DNA of 64,000 bases from JAPLJC01 sp963697965 (GTDB taxonomy: Bacteria > Desulfobacterota > Desulfobaccia > Desulfobaccales > 0-14-0-80-60-11): positions 744,001 through 808,000 of the forward strand of contig OY969108.1 of the NCBI GenBank assembly GCA_963697965.1. The letters run 5' to 3'. Shown one piece after another: positions 9,475-19,133 of this stretch. Under the pieces are notes generated by a model. That model was given only the letters and a program-made list of their open reading frames with translations. It had not been told where the DNA came from and made no database searches. The translations under genes and the position numbers were made by a program. The first letter of the stretch is position 1, and every line of letters begins with the position of its first letter.

Positions 9475-11063
9475 TGGATGCCATCATGACTGTTAATCCC
9501 ATCCTGATGCAGGTTTTCAAGAACCGGTTCGCTTCGATTTCCGAGGAGATGGGAGTCACCCTGAACCGGACTGCCTTCTCGCCCAACATCAAGGAGCGCC
9601 GGGATTGCTCCTGCGCCATTTTCGATGCCGCTGGCGAAATGATCGCCCAGGCGGCGCATATTCCAGTCCATCTGGGCTCCATGCCCCTTTCCGTCCGGGC
9701 CGCCATCGACTGCTGCCAGTTCGAGGAAGGGGATATGGTGATGCTTAACAATCCTTTTCAAGGTGGGACCCACCTCCCCGACATCACCATCGTCGCACCG
9801 GTCTTCTACGGCGGCCCGGAGCCCGTCTACTACGTGGCCAACCGGGCTCATCACGCCGATGTTGGTGGCATGACCTCGGGTTCCATGCCCCTTTCGACCT
9901 CGATCTTTCAGGAGGGGATCATCATTTCGCCCCTGAAAATAGTCGAGCGCGGCGCCGTGGACCGAAAGATCCTCGATTTCCTGAAAACCAACGTACGTAC
10001 CCCCATCGAACGGGAGGGGGATTTCGCCGCCCAGATAATGGCCAATTTCACAGGTATCCAGCGGACCCTGGAACTTCTGAAAAAATATGGCCTGGACCAG
10101 GTCAATTTTTACGCCGGGAGTCTCAAGGACTATGCCGAACGGGTCATGCGCGCCACCATCGAGTCCATCCCTGACGGGTGCTACCAGTTCACCGATGTGC
10201 TGGACGACGACGGGATCGGCACCAAACAGATTGCCATCCGCCTTAAGATGCGAGTGGCCGGGGACCGGGCCACGCTCGATTTCAGCGAGAGCGACCCCCA
10301 GGTGGCCGGGAGCGTCAATGCGGTGCGGGCCATTACCCTCTCGGCGGTTCTCTATGTCTTTCGTTCCCTGATCCGCGAGGATGTACCGACCAACGCTGGC
10401 ATCCTGCGGCCCCTGGAGATCATCACCAAGCCGGGGACCATTGTGGACGCCCGCTTTCCGGCTGCAGTCGCCGGTGGTAATGTCGAAACCTCCCAGCGCA
10501 TCGTTGACGTCCTGCTGGGGGCGCTCGCGGCCGCGCTGCCGGACATCATTCCCGCTGCCAGCCAGGGGACGATGAACAACGTGGCCATCGGTGGCGTCGA
10601 CCCGCGCACCGGCAACCCATTTGCCTATTACGAAACCCTGGGTGGCGGCTGCGGCGCCACGGCAGGCAACCACGGCGAGTCGGCCATGCACTCCCACATG
10701 ACCAGCACCCTGAACACGCCCATCGAAGCTCTCGAATTCGCCTACCCCTTGCAGGTGACTGAATATTCCATCCGGAAAGGCTCGGGGGGCAAAGGCCGTT
10801 TCGATGGCGGCGACGGTCTGGTCAGGGAAATCAGGTTGCTCTCCGATGCCGAAGTGACCGTGCTCTCCGAGCGGCGCACCAACGCCCCTTACGGACTCGC
10901 CGGGGGGGCTCCGGGCCAGCCCGGGAAGAACACCCTGATCAAAAAGGGGCAGACTCAAGTCATGCCGGGGAAGTTCTCTGTGCGCCTGCTGGCGGGGGAC
11001 CTGGTCCGCATTGAAACCCCCGGTGGCGGAGGATACGGCCGGCCGCGGCCCTCTGATGAATGA
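9474..11063 (+). CDS. hyuB: Hydantoinase B/oxoprolinase family protein (HyuB)
   Basis: This 529-residue partner of the preceding subunit has the family's conserved beginning (NPILMQVFKNRFASISEEMG, RDCSCAIFDAAGEMIAQAAH) and the metal-site region with LNNPFQGGTHLPDI and ANRAHHADVGG. The C-terminal phrase ETPGGGGYGRP is typical. Together with HyuA it would form a two-subunit ATP-dependent hydrolase or carboxylase in the cytoplasm. No gene for a third, small carboxylase subunit follows, which favours the hydantoinase/oxoprolinase reading over acetone carboxylase. Confidence 0.92.
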   Translation: MDAIMTVNPILMQVFKNRFASISEEMGVTLNRTAFSPNIKERRDCSCAIFDAAGEMIAQAAHIPVHLGSMPLSVRAAIDCCQFEEGDMVMLNNPFQGGTHLPDITIVAPVFYGGPEPVYYVANRAHHADVGGMTSGSMPLSTSIFQEGIIISPLKIVERGAVDRKILDFLKTNVRTPIEREGDFAAQIMANFTGIQRTLELLKKYGLDQVNFYAGSLKDYAERVMRATIESIPDGCYQFTDVLDDDGIGTKQIAIRLKMRVAGDRATLDFSESDPQVAGSVNAVRAITLSAVLYVFRSLIREDVPTNAGILRPLEIITKPGTIVDARFPAAVAGGNVETSQRIVDVLLGALAAALPDIIPAASQGTMNNVAIGGVDPRTGNPFAYYETLGGGCGATAGNHGESAMHSHMTSTLNTPIEALEFAYPLQVTEYSIRKGSGGKGRFDGGDGLVREIRLLSDAEVTVLSERRTNAPYGLAGGAPGQPGKNTLIKKGQTQVMPGKFSVRLLAGDLVRIETPGGGGYGRPRPSDE

Positions 11064-11121
11064 CCGTTAGGCCGGAGGGCGGCCTGGCTCGATTCAAGGC
11101 AACTAGCAAAGGAGGACTACC

Positions 11122-11139
11122 ATGAAGATTTTTTGCTGA
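11122..11139 (+). other. Five-codon open frame with a strong ribosome-binding site
   Basis: An AAAGGAGG site sits at the normal distance before an ATG, but the frame reads only MKIFC before TGA. It lies in the 185-base gap between hyuB and the MFS carrier. It may be a relic of a deleted gene or a short leader peptide. There is no sign that the TGA is read through. Confidence 0.35.
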
Positions 11140-11248
11140 TGCAGCTCACGCAGGGGGTAAAAAAATAGAGCGCAGGGCCTGCGGCGCCGGCCCCCGGGAA
11201 AGCAATCTTATCATTTCATCCCATTATGCGAGGTACGAGGTGGCCATT

Positions 11249-12520
11249 ATGATGGAACAATCGGTTCAAGAAGGTAAGCTGGCATGGATCACGGAGTTGA
11301 GTCCTACCGAACGAAGCACTCTGGTCGCTACATTCGGCGGTTGGGCGCTCGATGGGATGGACGTGATGGTTTACAGCTTCGTGATTCCCAGTCTGATTGC
11401 GGCCTGGCACATCAGCAGCGGAGACGCCGGGTGGCTGGCTACCGCGGCGCTGCTAACCTCTGCGGTCGGCGGCTGGCTGGCCGGGTTGTTGGCAGACCGC
11501 TTCGGCCGCGCTAAAATTTTGCAGCTCACCATCCTATGGTTCGCGGTGTTCACCTTCTTAAGCGGCTTTACCAACTCATTCTGGGGCCTGCTCTTCACGC
11601 GTGGGCTGCAAGGTCTCGGATTCGGGGGTGAATGGGCGGTCGGCTCGGTGCTGATGGGCGAAGCGATCCGCGCCAAACACCGTGGCAAGGCGGTCGGCAC
11701 CGTGCAGGGAGGCTGGGCAATCGGCTGGGGCGTCGCGGCAATCTTTTCGGTCGTGCTGTTTACCTGGCTTCCCAAAGAATACGCCTGGCGCGCCATGTTC
11801 TGGATCGGAATTCTGCCGGCCTTACTGGTCTTCTATATCAGGCGTCACGTGCCCGAGCCCGAGGTCTTCTCCAAGACCCGGCAAAAGGTGGCGGCTGCAG
11901 GAAATGCCCCGAATTTCCTGGAGATTTTTTCTCCGGCGGTACTGAAGACGACGGTTCTGACTTCGATTCTCGGCGTGGGGGTCCAAGGGGGTTACTACGC
12001 AGTCACCACCTGGCTGCCGACTTATCTTAAGACCGTGCGTCATTTGTCAGTCCTGAACACGGGTTGGTACATGATTGTCATCATCGTCGGTTCGTTCTGC
12101 GGGTATATGACCAGCGCCTATTTGACCGACGGTATCGGCCGCAAGAATGCCCTGGTCTTGTTCGCCGCCTGTTGCGCCCTGAGCGTCGTGGCGTATACCT
12201 TTCTTCCCTTCGCCAACGGACCGGTGATGCTGCTCCTGGGTTTCCCGCTGGGGTTCTTCGTCTCAGGCTCGTTCAGCCCGGTGGGTTCATTCTTTACCGA
12301 ATTGTTCCCGAGCCATTTGCGAGGCTCCGGCCAGGGTTTTTCCTACAACCTAGGACGGGCGATTGGCGCAGTGTTCCCGATGCTGGTCGGCTATCTCAGC
12401 GCAGTCCTGACCCTGGGAAAGGCGATTGCGGTATTTGCGGTTGCCGCCTACGCCATCATGATTGTAGCCGTGCTGCTGCTGCCTGAAACCAAAGGCAAAG
12501 AGCTGCGGGTCTATGATTAA
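11249..12520 (+). CDS. MFS transporter, aromatic-acid:H+ symporter type
   Basis: A 423-residue carrier with twelve predicted membrane helices. The loop between helices 2 and 3 reads GLLADRFGRAKILQL (the DRxGR motif of the major facilitator superfamily), helix 4 has the RGLQGLGFGGEWAVGSVLMGE motif of sugar/aromatic-acid symporters, and helix 1 contains GWALDGMDVMVYSF. AAHS-family carriers use Asp residues in helix 1 for proton-coupled uptake. The ATG at 11249 follows GAGGTGG; GTG 11240 and ATG 11252 are alternatives. It probably imports the substrate of the hydantoinase/amidohydrolase cluster. Confidence 0.9.
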   Translation: MMEQSVQEGKLAWITELSPTERSTLVATFGGWALDGMDVMVYSFVIPSLIAAWHISSGDAGWLATAALLTSAVGGWLAGLLADRFGRAKILQLTILWFAVFTFLSGFTNSFWGLLFTRGLQGLGFGGEWAVGSVLMGEAIRAKHRGKAVGTVQGGWAIGWGVAAIFSVVLFTWLPKEYAWRAMFWIGILPALLVFYIRRHVPEPEVFSKTRQKVAAAGNAPNFLEIFSPAVLKTTVLTSILGVGVQGGYYAVTTWLPTYLKTVRHLSVLNTGWYMIVIIVGSFCGYMTSAYLTDGIGRKNALVLFAACCALSVVAYTFLPFANGPVMLLLGFPLGFFVSGSFSPVGSFFTELFPSHLRGSGQGFSYNLGRAIGAVFPMLVGYLSAVLTLGKAIAVFAVAAYAIMIVAVLLLPETKGKELRVYD

Positions 12521-12532
12521 TACTGAAGCGAA

Positions 12533-13399
12533 GTGATCATCCCTGGCCCAAATCCTGATCCGGGTACACCGAAGGAGATGGCGCCTGCGCATTCATGCGA
12601 TACCCATGCGCACATCTTCGGCCCCGCTGATCTCTATCCTATGGTTCCCGGCCGCAGTTACACGCCGCCGGAGGCCAGCATACCCGCCTATGCGCGCCTG
12701 TTGAGCGCTCTCGGATTTGAGCGGGCGGTCATCATACAGCCAAGCGTCTATGGGACCGACAATCGCTGCACCTATGACGCAGTCCGGCAATCAGGTGGGA
12801 AATGGCGCGGGGTTGCGGTTGTCCACCCGCAGGTAACGAGCGAGGAATTACAGGCGCTCCACGAAGCGGGATTCCGCGGCGTCAGGATCAACCTGCTTTT
12901 CAAGGGAGGCCTGATGATGGATGTGCTGGAGCAGATGGCGCGGCGGATTGCACCTTGGGGCTGGCACTTGCAATTGCTGGTGGCTGGCCGCGACCTGGTG
13001 GACCTGGCGCCGCGCTTCCGGCAGTTGCCGGTTCTCTCGGTCATCGACCACATGGGCCACCTGCCGGCGGCGCTGACCGTCAGGCATCCGGCGTTTGCGG
13101 CCCTGTTGTCGCTGGTGAGAGAGGGCAGATGCTGGGTTAAGTTGTCAGGAGCCTACCGCATCTCCAGCAAGCCATTTCCTTACGACGACGTCGTCCCCAT
13201 GGCCCAGGCCCTGGTGGAGGCCGGTCCGGAGCAAATGGTTTGGGGCAGCGACTGGCCGCACCCGTCTTTTGTGGGCGAGATGCCGGTGGATGCCGGCCTG
13301 CTCGATCTGCTGACGGAGTGGGTGCCGGATCCGTGTCTCCGGCACCGTATCCTCGTCGAGAACCCGGCGAGATTGTATGATTTTCCGCCTGGCGACTAG
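12533..13399 (+). CDS. Amidohydrolase family 2 (LigI/TIM-barrel) hydrolase
   Basis: This 288-residue TIM-barrel hydrolase shows CDTHAHIFGP (metal-binding HxH after strand 1), GFRGVRINLLFKGG, VIDHMGHLP, and MVWGSDWPHPSF, whose Asp is the catalytic residue of the family. The closest characterised type is 2-pyrone-4,6-dicarboxylate lactonase, which opens a lactone ring; other members are decarboxylases or amidases. It starts with GTG 12 bases after the MFS gene and overlaps slightly with the region before the next start. Its role is probably ring opening in the same pathway as HyuAB. Confidence 0.85.
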   Translation: MIIPGPNPDPGTPKEMAPAHSCDTHAHIFGPADLYPMVPGRSYTPPEASIPAYARLLSALGFERAVIIQPSVYGTDNRCTYDAVRQSGGKWRGVAVVHPQVTSEELQALHEAGFRGVRINLLFKGGLMMDVLEQMARRIAPWGWHLQLLVAGRDLVDLAPRFRQLPVLSVIDHMGHLPAALTVRHPAFAALLSLVREGRCWVKLSGAYRISSKPFPYDDVVPMAQALVEAGPEQMVWGSDWPHPSFVGEMPVDAGLLDLLTEWVPDPCLRHRILVENPARLYDFPPGD

Positions 13400-13433
13400 C
13401 GCCTGGCGGAGAGAAGCTTATATCGGGGCATCC

Positions 13434-14135
13434 ATGGCCACCATCGAAACTCTGTTTTTCGGGTTCCCAGGTAGAAGCAGTCGCGGTTATCTTGGCTGGA
13501 GCGCGGTTTATCTGGTGGTCACTGAGGGGGGCAGAAAGATTCTTTTCGATACTGCCGGCTACAACGAGCGAGTGACCCTGGCCGCGGCGCTCGCACAGCG
13601 GCAGATCCCGCTGGAAGGCATTCATACTGTCGTTCTCAGCCACCTCCATTTCGACCACGCGGCAAATTGGGACCTGTTCCCGGGCGCTGAAATTGTCGTT
13701 CATGAAAAAGAGATGGACTATGCCTGCTCAACTCAGGTAGATCAGATCACGCTGCGCCACCAGTCGCGGGCCTTGGCAGAGAGCAACAGACTCCACCTGA
13801 TTGCGAACGATAGCCAACTCGAACCGGACGTACAGCTCCTGCTCGTGCCGGGACACACTCCCGGAAGCCTGGCGCTTAAGACCGGAAAGTCCGTCTTGTG
13901 CGGCGATGCGCTGAAGAATCGTTGGGACCTTAAAGGCCAGGTGGCGCTGCCGGTGTGGGATGCGGAGAAATTTCAGGCCTCTGTCCGCAAACTTGCCGGC
14001 CTGGCCGACAAGCTCTATCCCGGACACGATGTGCCGTTGGAACTCGGTGCGCATGGCTGGGCGCCCCGGGGGAAACCCTCGATCAATATTATCTTCGCCA
14101 ATAACCAGCAGCAGGAATTAGTGATAGAACCATAG
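13434..14135 (+). CDS. Metallo-beta-lactamase-fold hydrolase
   Basis: A 233-residue protein with the metal motif VVLSHLHFDHAAN (HxHxDH), a downstream LLVPGHTPGSLAL histidine, CGDALKNR, and LYPGHDVP, so all residues of the binuclear zinc site are present. The fold covers lactonases, glyoxalases and quorum-quenching enzymes of the AHL-lactonase type. I chose ATG 13434 because the residues before it lie inside the previous gene; an upstream start at 13377 is possible. Context suggests a hydrolytic step, for example lactone cleavage, in the local catabolic pathway. Confidence 0.87.
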   Translation: MATIETLFFGFPGRSSRGYLGWSAVYLVVTEGGRKILFDTAGYNERVTLAAALAQRQIPLEGIHTVVLSHLHFDHAANWDLFPGAEIVVHEKEMDYACSTQVDQITLRHQSRALAESNRLHLIANDSQLEPDVQLLLVPGHTPGSLALKTGKSVLCGDALKNRWDLKGQVALPVWDAEKFQASVRKLAGLADKLYPGHDVPLELGAHGWAPRGKPSINIIFANNQQQELVIEP

Positions 14136-14253
14136 CTGCGCCTGAGTTAGAGAGCATCCGGCAGCGGGCCAGATGACCTGGCGGCGGCAGCCGGCGGGTC
14201 ACCGGAAAGATTACTTCAACGGGTAGCTTTCTTCGCTGAGAGGAGAGGAAAAA

Positions 14254-15459
14254 ATGGAAGAATTATGGGCGCAAAGGTGGAAGGCGCTAGGCTTCGTCAC
14301 CCTCCTGGGTTTTATCTTTTCGGCCAACTACACCAACCACGGCCCCTTGATCCCCACGCTGGTCAAGCAGCTGGAAATCACCTTCGCCATGGCGGGGTTT
14401 CTGACTACCGCTATTTTCCTGACCCATGGAGCCTTGCAGATCCCGGGAGGGGCGCTGGCAGATAAATTCGGCGCCAAGAAACTGGTCAATGTGGCGCTCC
14501 TGATCATCACCGCCGGCAATGTCATCATCGGGTTATCCAATTCCTTTTATGCCATTCTGATATTAAAGTTCATCATCGGCATCGGCACCGGCATCTGCTT
14601 TATCGCCGGGGCGCGTTACGTCACCACCTTTTTTCTCGGCAAGGAAATCCAGCATGCCCAGGGGGTTTACGGCGGCTCGATCCTCTTGGGGTCCGGGTTC
14701 GTAATTTATGGCATCCCGCAACTCCTGCCTCTGGTGGGCTGGCACAATATCTTCATGATCACTGGCGGCATGGCGGGGGTGCTGTTAATCTTATGGTATT
14801 TCCTGGCACCGGATACGCCCCGGGCGGTGACCACTCCCAAAATCGACTGGGCCAGCGTTTTCGGCAGCCGCAATATCTGGCTGCTCTCCCTGGCGCAACT
14901 GGCCACCTTTGGCGAGATCATTGCCTGCGGCGTCTGGGTTAATACCTTGTTGATCAAGAGCATCCACCTGGCTCCCAAGGTTGCCGGCATGATCGGCTCC
15001 ATCGCCTTGCTCCTGGGGATCTTCTCCCGGCCCCTGGGCGGTGTCATCCTGGGCCACAAAGTTATGACGACCAAAAACCTGCTGGCGGCCTCTTGTGCCG
15101 GGCTGGCGCTGGGATTCATCTGGATGGGGTTGTCGTCCAGCATGGGCGTGGTCTTGATTGCCATTATCTTTACCGGCATTATGGCAGGATTGCCCTTTGC
15201 CGGGATCTTCAACGCCGCCCGGGACAACTGTCCGGATTGTCCCGGGGTGGCCATGGGGTTTGTCAATACCTGGGGGGCCATTGGGGTCATGATATTCCCT
15301 CCCATTATCGGACGCCTGGTGGATGTCACCGGGACGTTTATCAGCGGCTTTGTGGTCATGGGGGCGGTGGCTCTCATCGCCGCCTTGGGCTGTTTGGCAC
15401 TGACCCACGCCGACATTTATATGATTCCCGAAACCAAGCCCATCGACCAGCCGGATTGA
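14254..15459 (+). CDS. MFS transporter (second carrier of the cluster)
   Basis: A 401-residue carrier with about twelve membrane helices. The MFS loop motif appears as GGALADKFGAKKLVNVA, and helix 1 contains NYTNHGPLIPTL. It starts at an ATG with GAGGAGAGG upstream and lies 118 bases after the hydrolase. It belongs to the broad oxalate/formate and nitrate/cyanate-like part of the superfamily, not to the AAHS type of the first carrier. It could export a product or take up a second substrate. Confidence 0.87.
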   Translation: MEELWAQRWKALGFVTLLGFIFSANYTNHGPLIPTLVKQLEITFAMAGFLTTAIFLTHGALQIPGGALADKFGAKKLVNVALLIITAGNVIIGLSNSFYAILILKFIIGIGTGICFIAGARYVTTFFLGKEIQHAQGVYGGSILLGSGFVIYGIPQLLPLVGWHNIFMITGGMAGVLLILWYFLAPDTPRAVTTPKIDWASVFGSRNIWLLSLAQLATFGEIIACGVWVNTLLIKSIHLAPKVAGMIGSIALLLGIFSRPLGGVILGHKVMTTKNLLAASCAGLALGFIWMGLSSSMGVVLIAIIFTGIMAGLPFAGIFNAARDNCPDCPGVAMGFVNTWGAIGVMIFPPIIGRLVDVTGTFISGFVVMGAVALIAALGCLALTHADIYMIPETKPIDQPD

Positions 15460-15526
15460 TGGTGGGTTTGGCGCGAATTCCGGGATTTCGCTTTAGCCGC
15501 CATAGTTGCGGCAGGAAAGGAAGATC

Positions 15527-16171
15527 ATGGACGCACCTCAGATCCAATACCGGGAAAAGCTGGCTGAACACCTGATCAAGCGCCTGACTAAGCGGCGGCT
15601 GGAGGCCAGCTTTGCCCCCACCGCGGCTCTCGCCCGGGAAGAGATCATCGCGATGATTCCGGCGGGGGCCACGGTGAGCCGCTGCGGCTCCATGTCCCTG
15701 GTGGAGATGGGGTTGTGGGAGGCCCTGGCCCAAAGACCCGGGGTGACGGTGATTGATCCGTTTGTTCCGGGGCTGACGCCGGAAGAGGCCATGGCCCGGC
15801 GGCTTCAGGGGCTGGCCGCCGACTTTATGATCGCCAGTTCCAACGCTCTTACCCTGGACGGCCAACTGGTCAACCTGGATGCCACCGGCAACCGGGTGGC
15901 GGCCATGTGCTTCGGGCCCAAGAAGGTCATCCTGGTGGTGGGGATGAATAAGGTGGCCCCCGACCTGGATACCGCCATGGCCCGGGTGAAGCATTACGCC
16001 GCCCCCATCAATGCCATGCGTTTGCATATGGCGACGCCCTGCGCAGAAACCGGGGTGTGCCAGGATTGCCGAAGCCCCCAGCGTCTCTGCAACATGTGGT
16101 TAATTATCGAAGGCCATATGTTGAAAGATCGGCTTCACGTCAAACTGGTGGGTGAGGATTTGGGTTATTGA
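15527..16171 (+). CDS. LUD-domain protein (LutC/YkgG-like)
   Basis: A 214-residue protein of the LUD family. It has the conserved TVSRCGSMSLVEMGLWEAL, DFMIASSNALTLDGQLVNLDATGNRVAAM and FGPKKVILVVGMNKVAPDL segments, and a C-terminal cysteine group (CAETGVCQDCRSPQRLCN). LutC-type proteins take part in L-lactate oxidation with LutA and LutB, but stand-alone LUD proteins like this one, with cysteines at the end, occur widely in anaerobes and their function is not settled. LutA and LutB are not in the neighbourhood. It has a GGAAAGGAAG site before ATG 15527. Confidence 0.85.
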   Translation: MDAPQIQYREKLAEHLIKRLTKRRLEASFAPTAALAREEIIAMIPAGATVSRCGSMSLVEMGLWEALAQRPGVTVIDPFVPGLTPEEAMARRLQGLAADFMIASSNALTLDGQLVNLDATGNRVAAMCFGPKKVILVVGMNKVAPDLDTAMARVKHYAAPINAMRLHMATPCAETGVCQDCRSPQRLCNMWLIIEGHMLKDRLHVKLVGEDLGY

Positions 16172-16289
16172 GGTTATAGGGAGTATGCAGCCCCTCAGTA
16201 GTTGGTGGCGCCGTTTGGGGACCGGCGGCCCGGGCGGCCCGGCGCGCCGCTCCCGGAAGACGGCGCCGATTGAAAATGATGGAGATGTC

Positions 16290-17783
<1,494 letters not shown>

Positions 17784-18059
17784 AGGGTAAACAAGCTCCT
17801 TAGGGTTGCCTCTACCCTTAAGCAACTGCCAAATTGGTCGATTATATACAGATGGGCTAAAGGTCGAGGTAGAGTCTGAATATAGAAGGTTTCAGCTCAA
17901 TGATCAGGTTTTCAAAAATGGCGGTACCAGACACTTTTGGGCCAAATTTTAAGCCGAATCTCTCCATATTGGCTTAGCAGGCCAAAGGCGAGCGCGGGTC
18001 AGCCACCGGTGTTATCCTTGAAACAGCTAAATAATCCCCTGCGTCAGAGGCCTTCGCAG

Positions 18060-19133
18060 ATGGTCGGGAAATTTTGCTGCGGCCAGAGCAACGCCTGCCG
18101 GCGGGCCTTCCCTTTGCTGCGCATTTTGTTCCTCAGCGTGGGCCTGGGGGCCCTTGTTGGGTTTGGCATGCTGTTGCCAGGCGGCCATTTCCCGAAGGCC
18201 GCGGCAGCCCAGGAGCCCCGGGCGCAGCAGGTCAGGTTTATCCCCCAGTGGCAGCCTCAGGCCCAATTCGCCGGATATTATGTTGCCTATGAAAAAGGGT
18301 TTTACCGGGAGCGGGGTCTGGATGTGGAGGTCTTGCGGGGCGGGCCGGAATGGCCTCCCTCGGAGATGCTGAAACAGGGCCGCGCCGATTTCGGCACCCT
18401 GCTCCTCTCCGCCGGCATTGTTTGCCGGGCCCGGGGCCTCAAACTGGTGAACGTCTGCCAGTTGGCCCAGCATTCGGCCCTGATGCTGGTGGCCAAGAAA
18501 TCGAGCGGCATCACCAAACCCGGGGATATCAACGGCAAGAGAGTGGGCGTCTGGGGCGAGGACTTTAAAGGCCAGATAGACGCCTTTCTCCGCAAGTTCC
18601 ATCTCAAGGTGCAGACCGTTCCCCAGGGGACTACCCTGAATCTCTTTTTGCGGGGCGGCGTGGAGGTGGCTTCGGCCATGTGGTACAACGAATACCACTT
18701 GCTCCTCAACGCCGGCCTGAACCCGGAGGAATTGACCACTTTTTCCATGGCGGACTACGGCTTCGATTTTCCCGAAGACGGCATCTACTGCCTGGAGCAG
18801 ACCTTCAAGGATAAACCCCAGGTATGCCGGGCCTTTTTCCAGGCCAGCATCGCCGGCTGGCAGTATGCCTTTGCCCACCCGGAAGAGGCCCTGGACATCG
18901 TCATGAAATACGTGGATGCCGCCCACGTGCCCACCGACCGGGTCCACCAGAAGTGGATGCTGGAGCACCTGCGGACCATGATCCCGGCCCCCGGACCGGG
19001 GAGGCCGGTGGGGGGCCTGAACCGGGAAGACTACTACCGGACGGCGGCAGCCCTGAAGATGGACGGGACCATTAAGGCTATTCCCAATTTTTCCCAGTTT
19101 TATCGCGATTGCGCCAATACCGATGAAAAATAG
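18060..19133 (+). CDS. NMT1/THI5-like periplasmic substrate-binding protein
   Basis: The protein (357 residues from ATG 18060; start uncertain) has a signal-anchor segment (ILFLSVGLGALVGFGMLL) and then the THI5/NMT1 fold beginning VRFIPQWQPQAQFAGYYVAYEKGFYRERGLDVEV. That opening is typical of binding proteins for thiamine pyrimidine precursors, nitrate/sulfonates or similar small molecules. No ABC permease or ATPase is next to it. Instead its last 11 bases overlap the start of a receptor nucleotide cyclase, so it may serve as a periplasmic sensor subunit. Confidence 0.88.
   Translation: MVGKFCCGQSNACRRAFPLLRILFLSVGLGALVGFGMLLPGGHFPKAAAAQEPRAQQVRFIPQWQPQAQFAGYYVAYEKGFYRERGLDVEVLRGGPEWPPSEMLKQGRADFGTLLLSAGIVCRARGLKLVNVCQLAQHSALMLVAKKSSGITKPGDINGKRVGVWGEDFKGQIDAFLRKFHLKVQTVPQGTTLNLFLRGGVEVASAMWYNEYHLLLNAGLNPEELTTFSMADYGFDFPEDGIYCLEQTFKDKPQVCRAFFQASIAGWQYAFAHPEEALDIVMKYVDAAHVPTDRVHQKWMLEHLRTMIPAPGPGRPVGGLNREDYYRTAAALKMDGTIKAIPNFSQFYRDCANTDEK

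Noticed and set aside
9297..10958. A 553-codon open frame on the minus strand opposite hyuB
   Set aside because: It is a shadow of the GC-rich hyuB gene: it has no family motifs, and the plus-strand protein is clearly real.
11122..11160. Possible selenoprotein start (MKIFC then TGA read as selenocysteine)
   Set aside because: Only a few residues would follow the TGA and no SECIS-like hairpin stands out.
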